A DNA stretch of 64,000 nucleotides, taken from contig NC_057925.1 in assembly GCF_018873765.1 (NCBI RefSeq), positions 19,727,568 through 19,791,567 on the forward strand. Reading direction: 5' to 3'. The DNA is from Telopea speciosissima (taxonomy: Eukaryota > Streptophyta > Magnoliopsida > Proteales > Proteaceae). Under the pieces are notes generated by a model. It ran no database searches, was not told where the DNA came from, and was given only the letters and a program-made list of their open reading frames with translations. This document shows positions 11,269 to 22,106 of the stretch, in pieces; the stretch's first letter is position 1, and each line of letters begins with the position of its first letter. Position numbers and translations under genes: made by a program.

Positions 11269-11995
11269 AACAGTAATCAAGAGAAAAAAGAAGGCGCCAT
11301 TGATGACTTGCAAGCATCCTCCGCCATTAAAAAGAAAAGACAAAGAGAAAAGCTGATGAACCGACATTATAATAGGCATGGCTATCTCTGCAAATTCAGC
11401 ATCCAGCATCGGATTCAACAAAAATTACACAAAAAATCCCCCAGAGAGAGACAAAGTGTGACAGACCGATGTTGGACATTGGCCATCTCAAAATTCAATA
11501 ATTAAGAAACTGAATGTGTGAATGACCAACTAACACCAAGACACCTCCAATCTCTGCAAATCCGGCATTGAGCATTGGTTTCAATTGGAAAACCCCCAAA
11601 TATCCAAGATTGAAAGAGAAAAAGAGAGAGATACTAACTTGCCTATCACCTTTGACTGCTTGGCTCCAATCATCTGGAATTGGTTCGATGCATATCGATA
11701 TCGAGCAACCACCGCTGCTGTTGATGGAGCATATGGCGCCACACATCTCATCTCTTTCTTGTTCTTTTTATGCTTCACGAACTCCTTTGAAATCCCCAAA
11801 CAGAAAAAAAGATTAAATAGGTGAAAAATGGAATTGATTTTGTTTTTGGATCTGAGACATTAGTCACGAACTCCTTTGAAATCCCCACACAGAAAAGAAA
11901 AGCACTGCAATTTCTTCTCTGATCATCAAGCTCCTACCATTCTTTGGTACTTCCTTGATCAGTGGTACTTTGGTACTGCCTTGATCAGTGGTAAC
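11269..11995. other. left interior of the Mutator-like element
   Basis: About 0.7 kb without a recognised gene. Two similar blocks, CTCTGCAAATTCAGCATCCA near 11391 and CTCTGCAAATCCGGCATTGA near 11552, suggest an internal duplication. A second short duplication, built on CCTTGATCAGTGGTA, ends at the copia target site. Open frames of 70-80 codons exist on both strands but resemble nothing I know. Confidence 0.4.
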
Positions 11996-12313
11996 TAATG
12001 GAGACTCCACTTTAACCTCCACTTCAGCTTCAATGTCAGCATCTACAACACATCTGTATCAGTCTACATCTCTCCCATTTCCAGCACAACGGCTTTCACG
12101 TGATACAAGCTGACACCCACTCTACAGCTAATGGAGAACCACCCATTCCTTTGTTTATTGTAACTAACAAATATTCCTTTAACTTTAGATCTGACCCTTC
12201 ATTGTAAGCATAGATCTAACCATTCATTGTATGAACAGTCCTATAAATAAAATTCATTCTGGGCATCTCACTATTGAGAAAGCCTACCAAATATCTGTTT
12301 CTCTGTTTCTTTA
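11996..12313 (+). repeat. 5' LTR of the copia element
   Basis: 318 bp starting TAATGGAGACTCC and ending TGTTTCTTTA, directly followed by the initiator-Met primer site. A TATA-like CTATAAATAAAATTC lies at about 12240, a plausible promoter position within the LTR. Confidence 0.9.
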
Positions 12314-15300
12314 TGGTATCAGAGAAAACCAAGGGAGACCTTTCTCTTGCCCTAACCATGGCTTTCTCATATTCGTCAACCCTAAACGTTGCCAATTTTG
12401 TTACTCTAAAACTTAGTCCTACTAATTACCTACTCTGGAAGACTCAGATGAGCTCTCTCCTTGAAAGCCAGGATCTCCACGATTTCATCACTGGTGAAAC
12501 CAAAGCTCCAGCAGAAGAAATCTCTTTCGATGATGGAAAGAAGGTCCCTAACCCAAATTATACATCTTGGGTTCGAACAGATAGGCTCGTGAAAGCTTGG
12601 ATCACTGCAACCCTGTCGGAGGAAGTTCTCGGCTATGCAGTTGGACTGAAATCCTCCAAAGATCTTTGGGAAGCTCTTGTTGCAGCATTTTTGCAAACAT
12701 CTGAGGCTCGTGAATTCGAACTTCTATCTCAGCTTCAATTCCTCTAGAGGGAAAACTTCCCCACTCTTGCTGAGTATCTCTCACAGTTCAAATCAATTTG
12801 TGATCAACTAAATGCCATTGGAAAACCTGTTCCGGATCAGCGTAAGGTATTTTCCCTACTCACCAATCTTGGTTCTGGTTATGAAGCTTTTGCTACTACT
12901 ATGCTCAAACCCCCTGTCCCTAGCTATTGTGAAATTGTTCCTCTGCTACAAAGCCACGAGCTGCGTAACAAGAGCAACCAGCCATCGTCTGATCTAAATT
13001 CCCATCTGGCCTTCTATGGTGCCAAAACCTCTTATATTCGCACTTCTTCGAAGTCAAAGGGAGATAGTAATTTTAACTCAAAGGGAAGGGGTTTCACTCA
13101 GATCACTAATACTCCAACTCATTCTTCTACATCTCCACCTGCGTCAGCCAATAGATCTACCAAACCTGGGTCACAACCCTCTAGACGTTCAGGGGGAACT
13201 AACCCCTCATATTACTAGAATAGGTCCTCTGGATCTTTTCAAAATCGCAGTTCTGGGAATCGTGTGATTACATGTCAGATCTGCAAGAAGCCTGGACACG
13301 GAGCTTTGAGATGTTATGAACGTTTCAACCATACTTTTTAGTCTGAAGCTATTCCAACTGCCCTTGCGGCCATGACACTTGCGGATACCCAGGATGCAGC
13401 ATGGTTTCCTGATTCTGGGGTAAATTCCCATATAACCAATTCTCCAGGTAAACTCCATGGTCTCCTCCCCTATACTGGTTTAGATAAAGTTATGGTTGGA
13501 AATGGTTCTTTACTTCCTATTACTCATTGTGGTGATGGTATTCTTGGTCATGGATTATCTTCTTTTCCATTAAAGGATGTTTTAGTGGTACCTTCCATTC
13601 AGCAAAACTTACTTTCAATATCCAAGTTAACTACAGACTGTCCTTGCTCTGTTGAATTTGATTCTTCTGGATTTGTGATTAAGGATCAGCTGACCAAGAG
13701 AGTTCTGGCATCGGGGAGTAAGCAGGATGGAGGTTTATATGTTCTTAGAGGATCCTCATTTGCTGCAAATTTTTCCAATCGATTTTGGACTACGAATGTT
13801 GATGTTTGGCATAGCAGATTGGGTCATCCTCAAAGAAGAGTTACAGAGTTTTTGATTTCCAATGGAGCTATCTCTGTTTCTAATAAGTAGTTACACTTTT
13901 GTCCTAGCTGTCAGCTCAGCAAAAGTTCTAAACTACCTTTTATTTCTTCCTTTACTAGGAGTACAGCACGTTACAATGTATACACTGTGATCTATGGGGC
14001 CCAACCCCCATTACATCTATTCAGCATTTTCGTTATTATATATTGTTTGTTGATGACTTCTCCAGATACAACTGGATTTATCCTATTAAGAAAATGTCCG
14101 ATTTCTTTCACTATTTTGTTATTTTCCAACGAATGGTTGAAAAGCAACTTAATGGATCAATTAAAGTATTCCAATCCGATGGAGGGGGTGAGTTTATTGA
14201 TAATAAGTTTCAAGCTCACCTTAAGTCACATAGAATCTTGCATCAGCTCTCTTGTCCTGCTACACCTGAGCAAAATAGCGTGGTTGAGAGAAAACACAGA
14301 CACATAGTTGAGTTGGGATTGGCTAAGTTATATCATGCCTCTGTTCCACGACATTTTTGGGTTGAGGCCTTTACCACTTCAGTCTTTTTGATCAATCATT
14401 TGCCGTCCCCACTGCTCTAAATGGATTCACCTTTACACACCCTGTTTGGCCATGCCCCGGATTACTCGATGTTACGTACGTTTGGGTCTTAGTGCTTCCC
14501 TTACCTACGCCACACTACTTCCAACAAGCTTGAGCCTCGCTCTCTACCATGTGTATTTTTGGGCTACAACGACCACCATAAGGGGTATCGGTGTCTCCAT
14601 CCACAGACTGGTCGTGTTTTTATATCTCAGCACGTGGTCTTCAATGAGACTTTATTTCCTTTTCAACGTGCTGGTTCTACTAATGGCTTCACTGCTTCTG
14701 TTATAGGTGATCTTGGCACATTTAGTGCATGGATATCTCTTACTGATGCATCACCAGGCCCATCCTCTGGCCCATCTGCAGCCCAAGCTAATTCATCTCA
14801 CCCAATTGTGGTACCATTTGAGCCCACTCCACTTTGGCCTAGCCCACAGCTTGCAGTCATCCCTAATGCTACGCTCCCTATTGTGGAGCCCACGCAGGCC
14901 CAATCACCTACGGTGCTGCCCCTATTGGAGACTCTACTTCAAGTTCAGGCTTCTGACATTGAGCTCACTCAGTCGTCCACTCAGGCCCAGCCCACTACAC
15001 TTCAAGATGGTGGTGTGTCTTCTTCAGGTGTAGCTCCACCCATTTCGGCTCCTCAGGCCCAGCCCCACTCTACTTCAAGATAGTGGAGTGTCTTCTTCAG
15101 GTGCAGCTCCACCCATTTTGGCTTCTACTCCAGCCTCACCTTGCACTGGTATTGTCACACGCAGCAAGCATGGCATTGTCAAGCCTAATCCCAAGTATGC
15201 CCTTATTTCTTCCAGCATTCCTACGGAGCCTAAATCAGTCAAATTTGCCCTTCGTCACAGTGGCTGGAAATATGCTATGGATGATGAAATGCATGCTCTT

Positions 15301-16773
15301 CACCTCAATAATACTTGGGTTCTAGTTCCTCCTTCACCTGATCAAAATGTAGTTGGCTGCCGTTGGGTCTTTAAGACCAAGCTTTGTGCTGATGGTTCCC
15401 TTGAGCGCCTCAAGGCTCGACTCGTCGCCAAGGGATTCCACCAACAACAAGGGGTTAATTTCTTGGAGACATTCAGTCCAGTGATAAAAACCCAGCTCCA
15501 TTTGGCTTGTGCTTACTATTGCAACTATCAAAGGCTGGCCACTGCGGCAACTAGATGTTAAAAACGCCTTTCTTCATGGGCATCTTTCAACACCGGTTTT
15601 CATGGCTCAACCACCTAGTTATGTTGATCCCACTCGCCCCAATCATGTTTGTTTGCTCAAGAGGGCTCTCTATGGTTTTAAATAGGCACCACGTGCCTGG
15701 TTCGATCGGTTTAGTCACTTCTTGTTGGATTGTGGCTTCACCTGCAGCACCTATGATACTTCTTTGTTTGTCTATCACAACTCGGGGCACACCCTCCTCT
15801 TATTACTCTATGTGGATGACATTGTGCTCACCGGCAGTGACCACACCCTACTCTCTACCCTTATCACTCAGCTGAGTTCGACCTTCTCTATGTCTGACCT
15901 GGGACATCTCCACTATTTTTTGGGGATCGAGGTATCCTATACTCCTCACGGATTGTTTCTATCTCAATCTAAATATGCCCAGGACCTGCTGGAACGATGT
16001 CATATGTCCAATATTATGCCTATTTCCACGCCACTAGCTGTGAAGACCTCTCCATCTGTTGATGATCTTGACCTCTTTCCCGACCCATCTCTTTTCCGCA
16101 GCATTGTAGGCACCCTTCAGTTTCTCACCTTGACCCGTTCAAATTTATCTTATGCCGCCAACTCGGTATGTCAGCATATGCATCGTCCCACTCAGGCTCA
16201 TTTTCGTATGGTTAAGCGGATTCTCCGCTTCATTCGTGGCTCCCTTCGTCATGGTCTTCACACTCTCCGCCATAGCTCTCTCCAACTCTATGCCTTCTCG
16301 GACTCGGACTGGGCTGGTTACCCTGTTACCCGTCGCTCTACATCTGGTTTTTGTACCTTCTTGGGCTCCAACTATATTTCTTGGAGTGCCAAGAAGCAAC
16401 CCATTGTGGCCCGGTCTAGTACGGAGGCTGAATACCGGGCCATGGCCACTGCTACTGCTGAACTCACTTGGATTTCTTTCTTGCTTCGTGATATTGGTGT
16501 GGCCCAGCCTCACCCTCCTATCTTACTCTGTGATAATCTCAGTGCCCTACATCTTACTGTTAATCCTATCTTTCACTCCAGGACGAAACATATTGAACTG
16601 GACTATCACTTTGTCAAAGAGAAAGTAGCCCTTGGGTCCTTGGTGACTAAGTATGTTCTTGCTTCAAAGCAACTGGCTGATCTCTTTACTAAGCCTTTGC
16701 CGCATGCCACCTTTACCAGCCTTTGTTCCAAACTGGGTATGTCCTCCAAGCCCATACTCAGTTTGAGGGGGAA

Positions 16774-17091
16774 TAATGGAGACTCCACTTCAACCTCTAC
16801 ATCAGCTTTAATGTCAGCATCTACAACACATCTGTATCAGCCTACATCTCTCCCATTTCCAGCACAACGGCTTTCACGTGATACAGGCTGACACCCACTC
16901 TACAGCTAATGGAGAACCACCCATTCCTTTGTTTATTGTAACTAACAAATATTCCTTTAACTTTAGATCTGACTCTTCATTGTAAGCATAGATCTAACCA
17001 TTCATTGTATGAACAGTCCTATAAATAAAATTCATTCTGGGCATCTCACTATTGAGAAAGCCTACCAAATATCTATTTCTCTGTTTCTTTA
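16774..17091 (+). repeat. 3' LTR of the copia element
   Basis: 318 bp, same ends as the 5' copy, about 8 substitutions and no indels between them. Preceded by the polypurine tract and followed by the GTAAC target duplication. Confidence 0.9.
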
Positions 17092-17096
17092 GTAAC

Positions 17097-17761
17097 TAAG
17101 TGTAACCCAAATACAGAAGGAACCAAGAAAAAAAAAAAAAGAACCCATGAAGAATTGTAGTCTGGAAGAGAGAATTCTGTGAGAATTTTGTAAAATGGAA
17201 CTGTATCTAAGCTCAATGGAGACCATTTGTACAAAAGAAGTTGCAACAGAAGAGAAGCTCGATCGATTAGGGAATGGAATAAGTCCATGAAGAATAAGAC
17301 AAACAGGATTTAAAAAGGAAAAAGCAAGACAATGAAGACGGCTTGCAAAGAAAGAGGGATAGAGATTGAGAATTCACGTGGGTTCCAGAAGGGCTGAGGG
17401 GGTAGTGACGTACTGGATCGTGAATTATCTGGGTTTCTTCTTATTTCTTTATGCTTTGACTGTTTGCATCACTGAAACTTCTTCCAACACCACTGCCCTC
17501 CTCCCTTCACTCGCCGCCCATCCCACTCATCCCTCCATAACTTCTGCCTATCACTTTCTCTCTTTGTAATTGACCCCAAAGAGTTAGTAACTAGCAGAAG
17601 AGAAGAAAAAGAAGAAGAAATGCAGAGGGATTTTTGGGGGAAGAAGACGTAAAAGGGGTTTTGGGGTTCAAGTGGGCAAAATTGGCATAAAATTACATTA
17701 ACGGTATTATGGGATTTTAGAAAATTTGTAAATGCCCACATCATCACTTAATGACGTTTTT
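17097..17761. other. right interior of the Mutator-like element
   Basis: About 0.66 kb between the copia element and the split right arm. No gene recognised. A-run at about 17128-17141. Together with 11269-11990 it is what remains of the element's own interior. Confidence 0.4.
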
Positions 17762-17827
17762 TAACGATTAGGTACGGTTGATAGAATCTTTCAAAAGTAG
17801 GGGATGGCATTATCATTATTCAAAACT

Positions 17828-20800
17828 AGAGATGTAAATGGTTCGAATTCGATCAGATAATGGCATTATCTTTTTTTTTTTTTTTTTGGTAGAAAGGATT
17901 TCAAGCTTTATTATTCCGTGTAAAGTTCAAGATGTCCAAGTTACATAACTCCGACAACCAAGTGGTGGATATGGGCCATTCTATCCTACACAAACAAGAC
18001 AGAGCCCTCAGGGCTAGGGAGTCAGCAATGCTGTTAATCTCCCTGGGTACATAAGAAAAGGAGCAGGAGTCCAGGTAAGAGCAAAGGTGTCTAATATCCT
18101 GGACTATATTGGTTATCTCTAGATCAGGTTGCTGGTTGTTTTGGTTAAGTTAGAGGCCAGGGTGCTGTTGTCGACTTCAACTTCAATGCAATAGAAACCC
18201 TCCGAGATACACTGTAGTAGACCTTCCCTCACTACCATCGCTTCACCTTGCAGTACTGATGAGCATATAATGGGACTAGAAACTGCTGCCACCGGATTAT
18301 CATGTGAATCTTTGATGATGAACCTGGCTCCCTCCTTCCCGTTCTTCATAGCTACATCAAAATTCAGCTTATACGTTGGGAGGATTGGTGGGGACCAGTG
18401 TTGTTATTGTTGATATCTTCCTGTTTCCCTTATAGGCTCCGGGTGGGTCATGAACTTAGGACCTGCTGCCTTGAATTCATAGAACTCCTTTTCTTCTTGT
18501 CGGATCACCTCAGTAGGAGACCAATTACGGTTGTTAAAAACCAAATCATTCCTCAATGTCCACAAATTCCATCATAAGAAAGCCCCATGCCCAATCACCT
18601 CTCTTTTTGCTTCTTTGCTTCTCTGTAGAGGTCCATTCTAGCTTTGCAAGACCTGTGAGAGCTGAGGCTCGTTTTGAGGAGGAATGTATGACGGGCAAGA
18701 GCCAAACCACATTGCTCTTGCAAAAGAGCAGTCAAACAAAAGATGTTCGGCAGATTCTACTTTATCACTGCACCTGGGGCACATCAGGTCCATCGGAATT
18801 TACCTTCGGTGGAGGCCTTTAGTCGTTACAATTCCCCCAGCCAATGTTCTCCATAGAAAGTTCCAAATCTTCGGCAAAGTGTGGCACCCCCAAATGGATT
18901 TCCAAACTAACTCAGGAATTTGGTTAGTAGGGCTTGATGAAGCTTCTTCCATCGATCTGTTCTCCTCCTAGTCCTTTTGATTGCACAATAGGTGATATGC
19001 TAATTTAGTGGAGAAGACCCCATTCCTACTTGCTCCCCATACTTGGCGGTCTTGTTGTGGAAATAAACCCGACTTAATCTACAATATCATTCTGACATCA
19101 TCCTGGTGAAACAATGAATGTAGTAGATCCACTTTTCAAGTTCTATTTTGATGATCGATGAGCTCAGAAAAATAGGTGACTTGATTGCTAGACAATGGAT
19201 GTTTTAAGAACCGATCTCCCTTCAATAATACTCCTCCATGCCCACGATGGAGAGGATCCTAGAGAAGCTTCAAGAAATTCCTTGTGGGGAAAATAAATTT
19301 CTTTCATAAATTTTGCCCAATAGGAGTGAGGGTCCTGCCATAATCACCAAGCAAGTTTGCATAGGAGTACCCTATTCTGCATAGCTGGGTCCCTAAATCC
19401 CAACCCCCCTTTATTCTGGGATTTACACATCCTGCTCCAAGAGATCCAGTGAATGGGCTTCTTACTGTCATTTTTGCCCCAAAAGAAGTTGGTTGTTGCT
19501 CGTTTCATCTTAGAGTGATGTGTTGCCAGTAGCTTGAAGTGTGAGGACGCGTATGAACTCATAGAAGTCACCACTGATTTTAGAAGCACCTCCTTTCCTA
19601 CTTGACTCAGAAGTTGCTGCTTCCATCCTTGCATTTTATTTGTAGCCTTCTTAGTTATCTCCTTGAAGAGGTCTCGCTTGGAGGTACCAAATATGGTTGG
19701 AATGCGTAAATACTTCTTTGGAGCAGCACCGTGGGGAACCTTAAGAATCCGAGAAAACCATCGCTTGAACTTTGACGTTGTATTGGGACTAAAAGTAAAA
19801 CTGGGTTTTGATAGGTTGATGCTTTGCCCACTAGCCTTGCAGTACAATTCCAAGCATGTTCTGAGATTGTGGATGTCTTAGAGGTTCACTTCAGAGAAAA
19901 TAATGTTGTCATCGACAAACAAGAGATGCGACAAAGGAGTAGTTCTGTTTCTGACTCTGATCCCATGTATGAAGCCCTCCCTTTCTGCTTGATTCAATAT
20001 GGAACTCAACGCTTGCGAGCATAGCACAAACAATGCTGGAGAACGAGGTTCGCCCTGTTTAATTCCCCTGGATGGGATAAGTAATTTCCTCATTGGGCCA
20101 TTTATTAAGAGTTGATAGGACACTGGAGATACACATGCCATAACCAATGACACCCATTTATTACGGAATCCCATTTTGAGCAACATCCACTTAATGAATT
20201 ACCACTCCAATCGATTATAAGCTTTCCTCATATCCAGCTTGAGTGCTAGCAGCTTCTTCTTGCCTTTCTTCTTTCGAGCGATATAGTGTAAAGCTTCGTG
20301 TGCGATAAGCACATTATCTGAAATAGCTCTATTGGGGATGAAGGCTGATTTCATTGGGGATATCACTTGATCCAGAACTCCTTTAAGGCGTGATGCCATT
20401 ATCTTCGTGCTTGTCTTGGCAGTGACATTACTAAGGCTTATGGGCATACTGATCAGCCTTCTCAGGGTGCGCCATCTTGGGAATCAGATAGATCATGGAG
20501 GCATTGAAAGATGTTGGATAGACTCTGGTTCTAAAGAATTCTTGAACGAAATTACAAACCTTGTCTTTGACTAAGTCCCAATAATGCTAGAAGAACGTTG
20601 GAGGGAGCCCGTCTGGCCACAGAGATTTGAGAGATGCCATGGCAAACACTGTTTGCTTAATCTCATCATTGTCTGCGATTCTACAAAGCATCTCATTTGT
20701 TGCGTTGTCCACTAATGGGCTTATAGTCAGCAGCACCATCTGCAGAACTTCATTATCAATTTGCTTCGATGTGAAAATATCCTTATAATGGTTGCTGATT

Positions 20801-22051
20801 TCAGTAATTACTTCCCTTTCTGATTCTGTCCACTTCCCAGTCAAAGTTCTGAGCTTAAGGATCTTGTTTCTATGCCGCCTTTGGAGAGTGGAAGCATGGA
20901 AGAATCTCGTGTTGCGATCTCCACTGGTTAGCCAATGTATCCTTGACTTCTGATGCCAGTGCATTTCCTCCCTCTGATATTCTACTTTGAGTAGGTCCTC
21001 AATCTCCTTCATTTGGGCTTGATTTGAAGTGGATGGTGGGCAATCCTGCAAGATCTCCAATTCTCTAAGGCACTTCTCAATTTCACGTGGATATTCTTGA
21101 ATGCTTCCTGGTTCCATTTAAAAAACGTGGGCTTGCAGTTGGACATCTTCTGGTGAAGGATATCGCTGGCTCGGCCTCGTAGGGATCGTCCATGCCTTCT
21201 CCGCAGTCTTTCTACAATCTTCGTGGGAGAACCACATACTTTCGAACCAGAAAGGGCGCTTCCCGGTTGGTTTACCCCCCGTCGTTTCCACTAAAATTGG
21301 TAGATGATCTGACTCAATTAAAGGGCGCACTATTACTACAACATCAATGAAAAACTTCCTCCATTCTTGATTAGAGAAGGCATGATCGAGCTTAATCTTT
21401 ATATTAGCACTCCCTACTCTCCTATTACTCCAGGTGTGTAAAGGCCCATGAGCCTCCAGCTCCATAAGGTTGCATATATCCAGCATGTTCCTGAAGGTGG
21501 CATTATCATATTCGTATCCTTTTATATTCGGACGGATTTAGATAGTTTCTGTATAGTGATTTTTTGAATACGGATTCTCCTAAATGGATATGAACATGGA
21601 TCAAATACGAATTTTTGACTATTTGTTGACATCTTTACCGTTTTTATGATGAGGGTTAGGGTTGAGACTTGAGAGTTCAACAACTACCCTTTCTTCTACT
21701 CTTCTTAGTCTTTGAATTTCTTACATAGATATGTGATTCCATATATCACATTGCATAAACAATATAAATAAACCAATAGAAAATATAGAAAAAAAATTAC
21801 ATTATCTTAACTTATAAAATTAGAAAAATAAGATAACAAAATCCAATAAGGTAACTTAAAAGGATAGACGGACACAAAGATATATTTTAGATATTTTATT
21901 ACCGTCGGATTGCTAAACAAATCGGATAATAATCGGTTGGATAGGGGGATTATCATATTCGTATCCGATTAGTTTCGGATGAATTCGGATTCTCTTAAAT
22001 GGATACGAACGCAGATCGAATATGGATTTTTGAATATCCATTTACATCCCT
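17828..22051. mobile_element. hAT-like non-autonomous element split by a LINE
   Basis: Ends are short inverted repeats: AGAGATGTAAATGG at 17828 and, in reverse complement, AGGGATGTAAATGG at 22051. The element's own DNA is 17828-17870 plus 21508-22051, about 590 bp, AT-rich and with no open frame. Its interior repeats a motif, ATTATCATATTCGTATCC, at two places (21502 and 21949). It sits inside the right arm of the Mutator-like element; the uninterrupted left arm gives the empty site. I could not fix a clean 8-bp target duplication, so hAT membership rests on the terminal motif and is provisional. Confidence 0.6.
17871..21497 (-). mobile_element. L1-type LINE, 5'-truncated, with 10-bp target duplication
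   Basis: A 3.6-kb minus-strand LINE. The poly(A) tail is the T run at 17871-17887. Reading 5' to 3': C-terminal part of the endonuclease (21486-21118, with HTWSNRR and SDHLPI), linker, reverse transcriptase (about 20900-19400, with fingers RAISDNVLIAHE, the catalytic block as LLFVDDNIIF, and thumb KMQGWKQQLLSQVGKEVLLKS), then RNase H near 18350-17950 ending VPREINSIADSLALRAL. The frame is cut by several stops and shifts, so it is inactive. It is flanked by TGGCATTATC at 17861-17870 and 21498-21507, a 10-bp target duplication. The start is lost, as is common when L1 reverse transcription stops early. Confidence 0.9.
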
Positions 22052-22106
22052 CGAGGGAGGGGTTTGATATTATGGATACTTAGAGGGGAGGGGATGATAT
22101 TTACTC

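Larger units (their letters stand above)
11996..17091 (+). mobile_element. Ty1/copia retrotransposon, near full length, young, broken
   Basis: A 5.1-kb element with two 318-bp LTRs and a 5-bp target duplication GTAAC (11991-11995 and 17092-17096). The primer site TGGTATCAGAG (initiator Met) starts at 12314, directly after the 5' LTR. A purine tract (TTTGAGGGGGAA) ends at 16773, directly before the 3' LTR. Parts in order: gag (about 12358-13200), a CCHC knuckle near 13270-13320, protease near 13390-13460, integrase (about 13800-14420), reverse transcriptase (about 15240-16000) and RNase H (about 16280-16740). The order protease-integrase-RT-RNase H marks it as copia; the size suggests the Ale-like group, which is inference. 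The coding region is broken by roughly half a dozen disruptions. The LTRs differ at about 8 of 318 positions (97.5 per cent), suggesting insertion one to two million years ago under usual plant rates. Confidence 0.93.
11146..22106. mobile_element. Mutator-like element, 11 kb, hollowed by nested insertions
   Basis: The outermost layer of a nested structure. The left end (11146-11268) begins GAGTAAATATCATCCCC. The right end, read in reverse complement from 22106, begins with the same bases. The two arms match for about 120 bp at roughly 88 per cent. The right arm is split in two (22052-22106 and 17762-17827) by a later insertion that the left arm lacks. Flanks are ATAAATGAA (11137-11145) and ATAAATAAA (22107-22115), a 9-bp target duplication with one mismatch. 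Removing the copia element and the hAT/LINE insert leaves about 1.6 kb. That remainder (11269-11990 and 17097-17761) has no transposase and no gene I recognise, so this is a non-autonomous element, possibly carrying captured host sequence. Confidence 0.85.
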
